Shown here piece after piece: positions 42,829 through 51,956 of a stretch of DNA of 64,000 bases. A program made the translations under genes and the position numbers. Source of the DNA: Gillisia limnaea DSM 15749 (GTDB taxonomy: Bacteria; Bacteroidota; Bacteroidia; Flavobacteriales; Flavobacteriaceae); assembly GCF_000243235.1 (NCBI RefSeq), contig NZ_JH594606.1:2476572-2540571 (forward strand). The letters run 5' to 3'. Numbering within the stretch: position 1 is the stretch's first letter; each line of letters starts with the position of its first letter. The notes under the pieces are model-generated. The model made no database searches. It was not told the DNA's origin and worked only from the letters and a program-made list of their open reading frames with translations.

Positions 42829-43520
42829 ACAGCCTTGAATTCAAAGCCTTTTTCCTGATAATATTTAAGGACTCCTGGCAATACTTCCTTCATTTTTTTT
42901 GCAGCTTTTATACTGTCGTGAAATACCACGATACTTCCGGAACTACAGTTTTTGATCACATTTTTATAACAATCTTCGGCAGAAAGTTTTGCGTCAAAAT
43001 CTCCGCTAATTACATCCCACATTACAATTTCATATCCCAATTTCTGGAGTTTTTTTATTTGCCCTGGAAGGATCTTTCCGTAGGGAGGGCGGAAGAGTTT
43101 GCTGGGTTGAGTTTTGGGTTCTGAGTGCGGATTCAATCCTGAAGAACGGATTTCACCCGGATTATCCGGCTTATTTACATTCTTTTGAATAACTTCTTCA
43201 GTTAAGTAGACATTCTCCAAATAGTCTTTTTCAGAAGTTTTCCATCCTTTTATATGGTTGTAAGTATGATTTCCAATATGATGCCCTTCAGTTAAGATTT
43301 GCTGAAAAATATCCGGATGGTTAGCTACATTTTCACCCACACAAAAAAAAGTTGCTTTCGCCTTAAATTCATTTAAGATCGTTAAAACCCAGGGAGTAAT
43401 CTCCGGATTTGGTCCATCATCAAAAGTGAGGTAAAGTATTTTCTGTTTAGATGGCATTTTCCAAAATAGGGAAGGAAACAGAAGCTTCCCTAATGTGGAG
43501 ATTTTTTTAAAATAAGCCAT
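42825..43520 (-). CDS. polysaccharide deacetylase (NodB-homology)
   Basis: 231 residues. YLTFDDGPNPEITPW holds the catalytic base and metal Asp, HHIGNHTYNHIKGW gives the two metal His, and RPPYGKI is motif 3; MWDVISGDFD and IVVFHDS complete the family. CE4 enzymes remove N-acetyl groups from peptidoglycan or other glycans. No clear signal peptide is visible, although the first 20 residues are hydrophobic, so location is uncertain. A short insert with polar residues (about 125-140) separates motifs 2 and 3. Confidence 0.85.
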   Translation of the reverse strand: MAYFKKISTLGKLLFPSLFWKMPSKQKILYLTFDDGPNPEITPWVLTILNEFKAKATFFCVGENVANHPDIFQQILTEGHHIGNHTYNHIKGWKTSEKDYLENVYLTEEVIQKNVNKPDNPGEIRSSGLNPHSEPKTQPSKLFRPPYGKILPGQIKKLQKLGYEIVMWDVISGDFDAKLSAEDCYKNVIKNCSSGSIVVFHDSIKAAKKMKEVLPGVLKYYQEKGFEFKAV

Positions 43521-43542
43521 CAGCTTTAATAATTTTCGATGC

Positions 43543-46500
43543 TTAATTCAGCAAAGTGCTGTCCAGGGAATCCAGTTTTTGGACTTGGTTTAATTCCCGC
43601 TCTACGGCTTCCTGAGTTGGCATTGGCGGAACTTCGTCCACCCCCTCGGAATCATCATAGAAGCGAGGGAATAGTTTTAGGTAGTTGTTGAATTCTTCGG
43701 CTTTTTTGCGGGCGAATTCTTGCTCACCATTTATAAAGAGAAGATCTATAAGTGACCTGTATCGCTCCATATCAGTAATAATATTATCTGCATACTCAAA
43801 TTGTCTGTCTTCATCCCATCCGCTGTAGAACAATAAATTTTCCTGATATTTCTCAATTACTTTCTCCCATAAAGCTTTGGCTTTTTCAGGTTCGCCTACT
43901 TCAAAATAACCATCGATAAAGGGCTCCAGTAATGAATAATAGCCAAAATAATCTACAGGCATATTTTCCATTGCAAGATCAAGGATTTCTTCAGCTTTTT
44001 CTTCATCGCCTTGTTGCAGTAAAGCTTCTACCAAACGGGCAAGATTGCTTCGGTACGTAATTGAATTTTTACGTGTTTCCGGGTCGTGGTAAATGTCTGG
44101 ACTGCCCATATTTCCCCAATCCCATCCTTGAACGATCTCATACATTTTATCGGGATCTACACGTCCCATATCATAAGGGGTTCTTGGATTGATAGGGGTT
44201 TGAATAGGAACCAGCTTATAGGCAACCCCATCCAGTTGCAAATGATCTTTCATCCATAGATAATCATCGTCCCCAAAACTGCCTCCGGTGAAATATATAG
44301 GGCGTTTCCAATCGTTATTTGCTATGATATCCAGCATCAAAAGACGGTTTTTATAGATCACATTCCCTTCAAGTTCAATAAATATATTATCTACAATTTC
44401 ATCGGCATTTTCCGGTTTTACAATCCCGTATTTCAGGGCGTTTTCCTTATTTACCGGTATTCTTATAGACTTGGTGGGGAAAGTATTTACTGTTTGCCCA
44501 CTTTGCAATTGTCCCTGGGTTCCGGGATTATCACTTGCAATCCAGTTCATCCAGTTCTTAATATTCATAGTATCTGTAGTGACTTCCTGGTGCATTACAA
44601 ATTCATTAGTCCCTGCCCTATATTGCTTATGTTCCAGTTGAGAAGGAATGGGGTCGCTTTCCCAGGCTTTTCTTTTCATTTGGTCTATGTACCAGTCGGT
44701 TGCAAAAAGGCTGGTGTTAATAATGCGCACGTCCCTTCTGTAACCTTCAATTTGTTGGGCATACCATAGGGCAAAAGTATCATTATCACCAATGGTAAAC
44801 AGAATCGCATTTTCATCTACAGAATCCAGATACATTTTGGCCATCGCCAAAGCCGAATAGCGATTGGACCTATCGTGGTCATCCCAGTTCTCAGCAGCTA
44901 ATATGGTTGGTACGGCAAGGAAGGTAACCGCAATTGCAAAAGGTGCAGCAAATTTAGGTTTGATAAATTCCTTTAGCTTATTAAAGATGGCATAGACCCC
45001 AAAGCCAATCCAAATTGCAAAAACATAAAAAGATCCTACCAGTGCATAATCCCTTTCCCGGGGTTCAAAAGGGCGCTCATTAAGATAGATCTTAAGAGCT
45101 ATACCTGTAAACAGGAAGAATACGGTTAATACCCAAAACATCTTTTTATCCCGTTTAAATTGAAATATGATTCCTATTAATCCCAGGATGAGTGGTAAAA
45201 AATAGTAGGTATTTCTGGCTTTATTATTTTTAACATCGCTGGGTAGATTATCCTGCGATCCCAGCCTCATTTCATCGATAAACTTAATTCCGCTGAGCCA
45301 ATTTCCATTCAGGTCTGAATATTGTCCCTGAACATCGTTTTGACGTCCAACAAAATTCCACATGAAATATCGCCAGTACATATAACCCATTTGGTATTCA
45401 AGTAAATAACCTATGTTTGATCCAAAAGAAGGTTTTTCTACATCCAGATATTGGCTAAACTGGGAAATGAAGCTATGGTAATCTTCAAGATCCACACGAC
45501 CCAGGGCATAATTTTTTCTAAATTCGGCTATGGCCTGAAGCAGCTGTTCCTGATCCTGATATTCCTGCTTTACAGTAAAATCAAGCGGACCAGTAAACTG
45601 CATATAGTTGGCTGCATGCTGTGTGCTCCACATTCTTGGAAGAACCGCTTTATGATCATCGTCAAGATTTTGACGTGCATTTTTATAATCGTTTACAATA
45701 ATATATTTCCCGGATTCTTCATCTTTTTCATAATTGGGTTTGTCATCTTTATAAGGATTTTCAGGATCCAGACCACTGTACATCTCTGTAAATTGGGGAC
45801 CGTAGAATAAATGAGATTCCCCGTATTGCTCACGATTATAATAGGCTAAAAGTTCGCGGGCATTGTCAGGGCTGTTTTCATTGATTACGGTATTGGCATT
45901 CGCGCGAATAGGCAACATGGTCCAGCTTGAAAAACCAATTAAAATAAAGAGAATACAAAGAAATAGTGTATTGAGCTGGAAATATTGCTTTTTCCGGGTA
46001 TATTGAATTCCAAAATAAAATGCTGCTATAATAATCAATAGTGCGATAACCGTTCCTGAGTTGAACGGGAGTCCAATGGTATTGGTAAAAAACACTTCTG
46101 AAGCTGCAAAAAAAGTAAGGGTGTAGGGGAGTAAAAACTTAAAAATGAACATTAAAACTGCAACTACGGCGATATTGGCGATAATAAAATTTGGTATGGT
46201 TATCTTTTCATAATTTTTAAAGAAATATAAAAACCCCAATGCCGGAATGGTAAGCAAGCCCATAAAATGGACTCCAAAGGAGAGTCCAATTACAAAGGAA
46301 ATAAGAATTAACCAACGATTACCGCGGGGCTCGAACATATCACGTTCCCATCTCAGCCCTAAATAAAACAGGATAGCCATAATACAGGCTGCCATCGCGT
46401 AAACTTCGGCTTCCCCGGCACTAAACCAAAAGCTATCTGTAAAAGTAAAGGCAAGAGAACCAACAAAAGCACTACCAAGTACAGCTATTTTATTGCTGGT

Positions 46501-46842
46501 TGAAAGGGATTCTTGCGGGCCGGAAATCTTGAAAAGCAACAAGACGATGGACCAGAACATGAACATTATAGTGAACGCGCTGGCAAAAACAGACATCAGG
46601 TTTACCATAAATGCAACCTGAGATGCATCGGAAGCGAAACTCGCAAAAAAGGCACCCATCATTTGATAAAGTGGTGCTCCCGGAGGATGTCCCACCTCAA
46701 GATTTGCCGAAGTTGCGATATATTCGCCTGCATCCCAAAAGCTGGCAGTAGGTTCAACGGTTAACCAATAGGTAGTTAGGGAAATTAGAAATACTACCCA
46801 TCCCAGTATTTTATTCCACTTTCCAAAGTTAAGATCTGTCAT
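43543..46842 (-). CDS. DUF2723-family large membrane protein, probable glycosyltransferase-like
   Basis: 1099 residues. The N-terminal about 310 residues contain about eight helices, starting WVVFLISLTTYWLTVEPTAS and FWDAGEYIATSANLEVGHPP, the conserved Asp-Ala-Gly-Glu motif of GT-C-like DUF2723. More helices occur around 545-670 (LILGLIGIIFQ, ALVGSFYVFAIWIGFG). A soluble C-terminal part includes TIGDNDTFALWYAQQIEGY and, from about 970, TPR-like helices. This family is nearly confined to Bacteroidetes and is suspected to glycosylate proteins at the membrane, like protein O-mannosyltransferases. The donor and substrate are unknown. Confidence 0.82.
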   Translation of the reverse strand: MTDLNFGKWNKILGWVVFLISLTTYWLTVEPTASFWDAGEYIATSANLEVGHPPGAPLYQMMGAFFASFASDASQVAFMVNLMSVFASAFTIMFMFWSIVLLLFKISGPQESLSTSNKIAVLGSAFVGSLAFTFTDSFWFSAGEAEVYAMAACIMAILFYLGLRWERDMFEPRGNRWLILISFVIGLSFGVHFMGLLTIPALGFLYFFKNYEKITIPNFIIANIAVVAVLMFIFKFLLPYTLTFFAASEVFFTNTIGLPFNSGTVIALLIIIAAFYFGIQYTRKKQYFQLNTLFLCILFILIGFSSWTMLPIRANANTVINENSPDNARELLAYYNREQYGESHLFYGPQFTEMYSGLDPENPYKDDKPNYEKDEESGKYIIVNDYKNARQNLDDDHKAVLPRMWSTQHAANYMQFTGPLDFTVKQEYQDQEQLLQAIAEFRKNYALGRVDLEDYHSFISQFSQYLDVEKPSFGSNIGYLLEYQMGYMYWRYFMWNFVGRQNDVQGQYSDLNGNWLSGIKFIDEMRLGSQDNLPSDVKNNKARNTYYFLPLILGLIGIIFQFKRDKKMFWVLTVFFLFTGIALKIYLNERPFEPRERDYALVGSFYVFAIWIGFGVYAIFNKLKEFIKPKFAAPFAIAVTFLAVPTILAAENWDDHDRSNRYSALAMAKMYLDSVDENAILFTIGDNDTFALWYAQQIEGYRRDVRIINTSLFATDWYIDQMKRKAWESDPIPSQLEHKQYRAGTNEFVMHQEVTTDTMNIKNWMNWIASDNPGTQGQLQSGQTVNTFPTKSIRIPVNKENALKYGIVKPENADEIVDNIFIELEGNVIYKNRLLMLDIIANNDWKRPIYFTGGSFGDDDYLWMKDHLQLDGVAYKLVPIQTPINPRTPYDMGRVDPDKMYEIVQGWDWGNMGSPDIYHDPETRKNSITYRSNLARLVEALLQQGDEEKAEEILDLAMENMPVDYFGYYSLLEPFIDGYFEVGEPEKAKALWEKVIEKYQENLLFYSGWDEDRQFEYADNIITDMERYRSLIDLLFINGEQEFARKKAEEFNNYLKLFPRFYDDSEGVDEVPPMPTQEAVERELNQVQKLDSLDSTLLN

Positions 46843-46984
46843 TATTTGCAGTGATTGTGTATAAAGAGGCGAATTTAAGAATATTTACAAGAAAGATTTA
46901 ATAACGGGCTTTAAAAGGAAATATTTTTTTAAAATGCGGAGATTTAGGGGGTTGAAAAATTTAGAAATAAAAAGCTTTAAAATG

Positions 46985-47015
46985 TTTGCGTAAAATAAAC
47001 TTTGTTTTAAATTTG
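46985..47015 (+). promoter_or_regulatory. promoter of tRNA-Gln
   Basis: TTTG (46985-46988), 19 bases, TAAATTTG (47008-47015): exact Bacteroidetes consensus. Transcription should begin a few bases before the tRNA at 47034. Confidence 0.8.
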
Positions 47016-47033
47016 CATCGGCAATAAAAACGC

Positions 47034-47106
47034 TGGCCTATGGTGTAACTGGCAACACGTCTGTTTTTGGTACAGAAGAGTCTAGGTTCGAGCCCTAGTA
47101 GGCCAA
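47034..47106 (+). tRNA. tRNA-Gln (anticodon UUG)
   Basis: Cloverleaf by eye: acceptor TGGCCTA/TAGGCCA, anticodon stem TCTGT/ACAGA with loop TTTTGGT (anticodon TTG), T-stem CTAGG/CCTAG with loop TTCGAGC, discriminator A. CCA is not encoded. An own promoter and a strong terminator flank it, so it is a single-gene transcript. Confidence 0.95.
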
Positions 47107-47117
47107 CAAAAAATGTC

Positions 47118-47153
47118 AAGACCGAATTGTAAAAGCAATTCGGTCTTTTTTTT
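47118..47153 (+). terminator. terminator of tRNA-Gln
   Basis: Perfect 12-base-pair stem AAGACCGAATTG/CAATTCGGTCTT followed by a T-run. Confidence 0.9.
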
Positions 47154-47343
47154 GTAGTAAATTTAATGGGTTCGGTTGAGTTTGGGAGCTATGGGGAGGA
47201 TCTGCTAGCATAGCCTATTTTGAAGAAAATGAAAGTTGATTCCGGGGTTGTGTTGTAATCTTTTTGTATTTCTCTGTAGCAGGCCCCAATTAAAAGTTTT
47301 GTAAATTCGTGCGATGTGCAATAATTTTCAACTTCTATAGCTT

Positions 47344-48594
47344 GTGAAAAACTATTTTTTTCAGAATAAAAATGTATTCAACGTTCTTTTTGAGGCAGCT
47401 TCAGAAGGTATAATTGTAGTAGATACTTCCCAGACCATCATCGCGGCCAATAATGCTGCAGAAACCATGTTTGGATATGCTGCGGGCGAACTTCCCGGAA
47501 ATCCTTTAGATATATTGATCCCTAACAATTATCATAGAGCGCATAAACATCATTTCAAAAATTTTATTGACCACAGTGAGAAAAGACAAATGGGTCATGG
47601 ACGTGATCTTTTCGGAATAAAGAAGGATGGAACACATTTTCCGGTTGAAGCCGGATTAAATCCCTTTGTTATCGATGGGAAAGAATATGTGATGTCCCTT
47701 ATTATAGATATTACTGTACGAAGGGAAACCCAGCAGGAAATCAGGGATCTCAATAATCAACTTGAGGATAAGATTAAGATTCGCACACTGGAACTCAGTG
47801 AGAGCATTCAAAAACTTCAAAAGCTTAACCTGGATCTTGAAAAGGAGATCAAAAAGCGAAAAACCGCTGAAAAAAAGATCAAGAGTGCACTGCAAAAGGA
47901 AAAAGAGCTCAATGAGCTAAAGACTAAATTCCTTTCGTTGGTATCCCACGAGTTTAAAACCCCTTTAAGTGGGATTTTAACTTCCGCCACATTGGCTGAA
48001 AAATATGTGCTGGAAGAACAACAGGAAAAAAGGGAAAAACATCTTGGTACTATTCGTGCAAAAGTACATTACCTCAACAATATTCTTAATGATTTTCTTT
48101 CCATAGAACGCCTGGAAAGCGGAAACGGCCAATATAGATATTCTTCTTTTAGTCTCAAGAAGTTGATAAACGAAGTTGTTTATAATGCCAATGTAACACT
48201 AAAAAAAGGTCAGGAAATAGCGTATCCTCAGGATCTAAATGATGTGATGCTCTACCAGGATGAGAAAATAGTAGAACTTATTCTTTCAAACTTATTGGGG
48301 AATTCCATCAAATATTCTCCTGAAGATACCCTGATAAAATTTAATGTCGTTCTCCAAAAGAAATCGATTATTTTTGAGGTGGAGGATCAGGGAATGGGAA
48401 TTCCACAGAAAGATCAAAAACATATTTTTGAACGGTATTTCCGGGCAGAAAATGCTGTTTTAAACCAAGGCACAGGAATAGGGCTGAATATTGCAAAGAC
48501 ACATTTGGAGAATTTAGGAGGAAATATAAAATTCGCCAGCAAGGAGAAAGTAGGAACAAAATTCACTGTAGAAATTCCAATTTTAATAGAATGA
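47344..48594 (+). CDS. PAS-domain sensor histidine kinase
   Basis: 416 residues, soluble (no membrane helices). A PAS domain (about 10-130, FEAASEGIIVVDTSQTIIAA and AAETMFGYAAGELPG) is followed by a coiled coil (about 135-190). HisKA has the H-box FLSLVSHEFKTPLSGIL with His202. HATPase has LLGNSIKYSPED (N-box), VEDQGMGIPQ (G1) and GTGIGLNIAK (G2). The PAS domain has no visible Cys cluster or heme clue. Start is GTG 47344, since the PAS begins soon after. The next gene overlaps by four bases (ATGA) and is its probable partner regulator. Confidence 0.88.
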   Translation: MKNYFFQNKNVFNVLFEAASEGIIVVDTSQTIIAANNAAETMFGYAAGELPGNPLDILIPNNYHRAHKHHFKNFIDHSEKRQMGHGRDLFGIKKDGTHFPVEAGLNPFVIDGKEYVMSLIIDITVRRETQQEIRDLNNQLEDKIKIRTLELSESIQKLQKLNLDLEKEIKKRKTAEKKIKSALQKEKELNELKTKFLSLVSHEFKTPLSGILTSATLAEKYVLEEQQEKREKHLGTIRAKVHYLNNILNDFLSIERLESGNGQYRYSSFSLKKLINEVVYNANVTLKKGQEIAYPQDLNDVMLYQDEKIVELILSNLLGNSIKYSPEDTLIKFNVVLQKKSIIFEVEDQGMGIPQKDQKHIFERYFRAENAVLNQGTGIGLNIAKTHLENLGGNIKFASKEKVGTKFTVEIPILIE

Positions 48595-49634
48595 ATAAAA
48601 TATTGCTAATTGAAGACGATGTTACCGTTAGAGAGAATACAGCAGAATTGCTTGAACTTTCAGGATACGAGGTAATTACTGCGTCCAATGGAAAACAGGG
48701 AGTAGAAAAGGCACACGAGCAAACTCCTGATATTATTGTTTGTGATATCATGATGCCGGAAATGGACGGCTATGGGGTCTTAAAAGAGCTTTCAAAGAAA
48801 TCCCAAACCGTAAATGTTCCTTTTATATTCCTTTCTGCCAAAACCGAACATAAAGACATAAGAAAAGGAATGGACCTTGGTGCCGATGATTATCTTACCA
48901 AACCTTTTGAGGAAGAAGATCTTTTAAGCGCTTTGGAAAGTCGCCTGGCAAAAGTAGCGATCCTTAATTCCCGGAACCAGAGTGAACAGCCAAAACCGGC
49001 TGATGCTTCCCTGAAAACCCTTGGGGATTTGAGAAGTTTAATGAGTACCTATGACCTTGAAACTTTTCAGGCCGGTGATACCATTTATGAAGCTGGAAAA
49101 CAATCAAATTTCTTCTACCTGATCAAACGCGGTGTTATAAAAGCACATCGTGTAGATAGCAGGGGAAAGGAATTGATTACTGAACTTTATAAAGAAGACG
49201 ATTTTTTTGGTAATGCAGCCTTTAATCACGGGGAATCCTACCAGGAATTTGCAACGGCTTTAGAAGATTCCCAGTTGTATATCGTTTCCAAGGAAGAATT
49301 GCATAAAATATTGGCCAGCAACGGACGTGTAACCCTTGAGTTGGTAGAGATCCTTAGCAATAATTTGAAAGGACTTAAACAACAGCTTATGGAAATGGCT
49401 TATGGTTCTGTTAGGAAAAAAACCGCCAATACCATTTTACTCTTTGCTGAAAAGATCAAAAAACATCCGCTAAAAAGCATCCGGATATCCCGGGCAGACC
49501 TTGCAGGGGTAGCTGGAATGGCACCAGAAAGTCTTATAAGGACCTTATCAGATTTTAAAAAGGAAGGTCTTATCGAGATTGAAGGAAGAAACATTAAATT
49601 ATTGGACCCGCAGGGACTTAAATGCATTTCCTGA
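48591..49634 (+). CDS. response regulator fused to CRP-type cNMP and helix-turn-helix domains
   Basis: 347 residues. REC domain (1 to about 120): ILLIEDDVTVREN, phosphoacceptor Asp52 in VCDIMMPEMDGYG, and Lys104 in DYLTKPFE. A cNMP-binding-like barrel follows (about 150-265: GDTIYEAGKQSNFFYLIKRG, GKELITELYKEDDFFGNAAF), then a Crp/Fnr HTH (about 275-345: SIRISRADLAGVAGMAPES, LIRTLSDFKKEGL). Recognition-helix residues Glu and Arg (P-E-S-L-I-R) match those that read TGA half-sites in CRP/FNR. No FNR Cys cluster is present, so input probably comes from the kinase. It is the best candidate to bind the TGA-N6-TCA sites. Confidence 0.88.
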   Translation: MNKILLIEDDVTVRENTAELLELSGYEVITASNGKQGVEKAHEQTPDIIVCDIMMPEMDGYGVLKELSKKSQTVNVPFIFLSAKTEHKDIRKGMDLGADDYLTKPFEEEDLLSALESRLAKVAILNSRNQSEQPKPADASLKTLGDLRSLMSTYDLETFQAGDTIYEAGKQSNFFYLIKRGVIKAHRVDSRGKELITELYKEDDFFGNAAFNHGESYQEFATALEDSQLYIVSKEELHKILASNGRVTLELVEILSNNLKGLKQQLMEMAYGSVRKKTANTILLFAEKIKKHPLKSIRISRADLAGVAGMAPESLIRTLSDFKKEGLIEIEGRNIKLLDPQGLKCIS

Positions 49635-49748
49635 TAGAAAAGAGACTGAACTATTCAAAATAAATATCTGCCTTCATCTATAAAATAAGCGTGGATAAAT
49701 GTTTTCTGAAATTAACAGTGATAATTAAAATTTTAATAGCTTCAGAAC

Positions 49749-49791
49749 TGATTTTGGTCATTTTTATGAAGGCATCAGTAACATAAATTCG
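49749..49791 (+). promoter_or_regulatory. CRP/FNR-type operator and -7 element of the stress-protein gene
   Basis: TGA-N6-TCA (49749-49760) is centred at 49754.5, 61.5 bases before ATG 49816. TAAATTCG (49784-49791), one mismatch from TAnnTTTG, begins 29.5 bases from the centre. Confidence 0.65.
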
Positions 49792-49815
49792 CATGGTATA
49801 AGTTAACTGAAGCGA

Positions 49816-50625
49816 ATGAATGTTTTAATACTTACTGATTTTTCCCATGTAGCTATGAACGCGGCTAAATATGGAATACATCTATTTAAGGATGTTCCAT
49901 CCAATTTTTATTTGTTCAATTTTGACAAGTTCGATACGGGAGAAGATGGTAGTCTAAATTCCGCTGATACTCAAACACAGGCGGTGGAAAACCTGTATAA
50001 ACATTTCAAGGAACTACAAAGTTATTCCACCAATAAAGAGCATAGGTTTAAAGCAGTTTTTTCTGAAGACAATCTTGTAAATGCCACCCGTAAATTTGTT
50101 GCTGAAAAGAGAATAGATCTCATCGTGATGGGTGCTGCCGGAAAGGATAGTATAAAAAATACCATTTTAGGGAATCATACTTATGAGATCATACGGAAGA
50201 TAAAATGTAATTTGCTGGCTGTTCCGGAATCGTGTTCTTATGTACTACCGGAGAAGCTTATTCTGCCAATAGATTATTCTGCTTCCTTTGATAATGGACT
50301 GTTTAAATTCTTTGAGCATCCCGGGATCACAAATAAGGCGGCGATAACCGTTATGGAAATAGCCGATACTTCATCAGCCCAGGCGCATCACCAAAATCCC
50401 AGAGAACTTGTTTTTGACTACCTCAATATTGAAAATGTAAAATTTGTGGAAATCGATGAGAAGTATATTCATAACAAAAGACTTCTTCAGGATGTTCAGA
50501 AAAAATATGATATGATCGTAATATTGGGCAAGAATTTAAATATTTGTGACCGGTTTCTCGATGTAAAGTGTGGTGTATGTGCAGATGTATCTAATAAACT
50601 TCCAATCCTGGTGCTTCACGGATAA
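49816..50625 (+). CDS. universal stress protein, two UspA domains
   Basis: 269 residues. N-terminal UspA domain: MNVLILTDFSHVAMNAAKYG, DLIVMGAAGKDSIKNTILGN (G-x2-G-x9-G(S/N) nucleotide loop in variant form). The second half (about 150-269: LILPIDYSASFDNG, MIVILGKNLN) is a degenerate UspA domain. Such tandem proteins respond to starvation, oxygen limit or redox stress. It is transcribed from a CRP/FNR-type promoter, directly downstream of the kinase/REC-CRP genes. A second, more canonical member lies at 60010-60852. Confidence 0.82.
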   Translation: MNVLILTDFSHVAMNAAKYGIHLFKDVPSNFYLFNFDKFDTGEDGSLNSADTQTQAVENLYKHFKELQSYSTNKEHRFKAVFSEDNLVNATRKFVAEKRIDLIVMGAAGKDSIKNTILGNHTYEIIRKIKCNLLAVPESCSYVLPEKLILPIDYSASFDNGLFKFFEHPGITNKAAITVMEIADTSSAQAHHQNPRELVFDYLNIENVKFVEIDEKYIHNKRLLQDVQKKYDMIVILGKNLNICDRFLDVKCGVCADVSNKLPILVLHG

Positions 50626-50628
50626 GGA

Positions 50629-51012
50629 TTATTTCCTGGCCTGAAAAATTTTAAGGTGCAGGTGAGATGCCATTTTTCTTGCACTAAATTTTGCCCTTTC
50701 TGCACGTTCTCCTTCAAAATATTCATCAATAGTCTCTAGCCATAGATTAAGCCAGGCCCCAAAATGTTTTTCGTTTATTTGATTTTGATTTTCGGCATCT
50801 ACCGCGATATGTGCTTTCTGTGGATTACCCGCATATTTAGAAACAAAAAAAAGATTGCTTTCCCAAAAATCGGTAATTTTTTCAAGATGTTCATCCCAAT
50901 TCTCAATACTGTTGGTGAAAAAATGACCTATTTCTTCATCAATCCGGACTTTATCGTAAAACCGGGATACCAAAAGGTAAACATCTTCCCGGTTTTTGAG
51001 ATCATTTTTCAT
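50629..51012 (-). CDS. group III truncated hemoglobin
   Basis: 127 residues. Features of group III: VSRFYDKVRIDEEIGHFF, WDEHLEKITDFWESNLF, and the probable proximal His83 in HFGAWLNLWLETIDEYFEG. Group III globins bind oxygen or NO tightly and are associated with microaerobic or nitrosative conditions. The gene is convergent with the stress-protein gene (gap of three bases). No TGA-N6-TCA dyad was found in its 90-base upstream gap, so it may be read through from the small membrane-protein gene upstream. Confidence 0.88.
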   Translation of the reverse strand: MKNDLKNREDVYLLVSRFYDKVRIDEEIGHFFTNSIENWDEHLEKITDFWESNLFFVSKYAGNPQKAHIAVDAENQNQINEKHFGAWLNLWLETIDEYFEGERAERAKFSARKMASHLHLKIFQARK

Positions 51013-51101
51013 AAACTGTGTTCTTTAATTTGCATTCTTAATTGAGATAAATTTTATGTGATTTGGAAAATTTTTTGAAAGAAATCCGGTTTCATAAAAG
51101 C

Positions 51102-51383
51102 CTATATTAAATTGATTATGATAAGCAGAATACTAACCCCCAGGCTTAGGATTAGGGCATTAAAAACAAATTTAGGTTTCATTTGAGCCAGGACTGCAGC
51201 ATTAAATCCCATACAAACCACTACCACAAGGAAAAGTTCAAACATATTGATAAATGCGTGTCCTTTCATCAATATGAGCATTGCGGCAATAGATCCTATG
51301 CAACTGGAGGCTATAATCCCCAAAGTAGCATGAGCCAGGTACATTTCGTCAAAATCGGCAAATAGTTTTTGATAGAGTTTCAT
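51102..51383 (-). CDS. small three-helix membrane protein, unknown function
   Basis: Unrecognised 93-residue protein with three hydrophobic segments (about 20-40, 46-66, 72-92), starting MKLYQKLFADFDEMYLAHAT. A cytoplasmic N-terminus of about 18 residues has DFDEMYLAH. The promoter has an exact -7 element and a CRP/FNR-type operator, the strongest match in the window, and truncated hemoglobin lies 90 bases downstream on the same strand. It thus likely belongs to the stress/low-oxygen set. Function not assigned. Confidence 0.65.
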   Translation of the reverse strand: MKLYQKLFADFDEMYLAHATLGIIASSCIGSIAAMLILMKGHAFINMFELFLVVVVCMGFNAAVLAQMKPKFVFNALILSLGVSILLIIINLI

Positions 51384-51409
51384 GATAATTTTACTTTTAA
51401 TTACTACCG

Positions 51410-51452
51410 CAAAATTATCGACTGAAACCTTCAGGAAATATGATGATTATCA
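51410..51452 (-). promoter_or_regulatory. CRP/FNR-type operator with exact -7 element, small membrane-protein gene
   Basis: TGA-N6-TCA at 51441-51452 is centred at 51446.5, 63.5 bases from the start. On the minus strand TAATTTTG (51417-51410) is an exact TAnnTTTG and begins 29.5 bases from the centre. Confidence 0.7.
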
Positions 51453-51501
51453 GATTTGGGACAAATTAAGATAAATCTATCCGATTAAAAAAATCCTAGA
51501 T

Positions 51502-51513
51502 TGATCAAGGTCA
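51502..51513. promoter_or_regulatory. second TGA-N6-TCA dyad near the thioredoxin stop
   Basis: TGATCAAGGTCA. It overlaps the stop of the thioredoxin gene by three bases and lies 61 bases from the dyad at 51441-51452. It might be a distal operator or chance. Confidence 0.35.
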
Positions 51514-51810
51514 GGAGTGTGTTTTAATTATTTTAATGATTTCATCTTTTTGTATAACCCCGGATTGTCGCCATAGCTGTTCTCCATTTTTAAACAAAAT
51601 GAGGGTGGGAACACCTTTTACCTGATATTTGGTAGCAAGGGCTTCATTCTTGTCTACATCAATTTTAATTATTTTAACAGCGTCTCCCAAACTGGTTTTT
51701 GCCTCTTTTAATATAGGTGCCATCACCTTACAGGGGCCACACCAATCTGCATGGAAATCTACCAATACCGGAGTGCTGTCTTTTATAATTTCACTAAAAC
51801 TACTTTTCAT
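51511..51810 (-). CDS. thioredoxin
   Basis: 99 residues with VDFHADWCGPCKVMAPIL (Cys24/Cys27), KIIKIDVDKNEALATKY, KGVPTLILFKNGE (cis-Pro) and WRQSG. A single-domain cytoplasmic dithiol reductant. It is the redox-active counterpart of the Cys-less protein at 42532-42828. A 12-base palindrome lies 18 bases upstream of its ATG. Confidence 0.92.
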   Translation of the reverse strand: MKSSFSEIIKDSTPVLVDFHADWCGPCKVMAPILKEAKTSLGDAVKIIKIDVDKNEALATKYQVKGVPTLILFKNGEQLWRQSGVIQKDEIIKIIKTHS

Positions 51811-51827
51811 GATTATATATTTTTTAT

Positions 51828-51839
51828 TCCACCGGTGGA
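51828..51839. promoter_or_regulatory. palindrome TCCACCGGTGGA upstream of thioredoxin
   Basis: A perfect 12-base palindrome, GC-rich in an AT-rich leader, 18-29 bases before the thioredoxin start. It might be an operator or an mRNA leader hairpin. Confidence 0.35.
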
Positions 51840-51956
51840 TTTAATCGTCCGATGCTAACCCCCGATGTTGCTTAAAATTACGAAAAAACCTGCTAACATA
51901 ACCTACGTTCCTAATAAAATCAAAACAATCAGAATACCTGAATTTTGGAGAAAATA

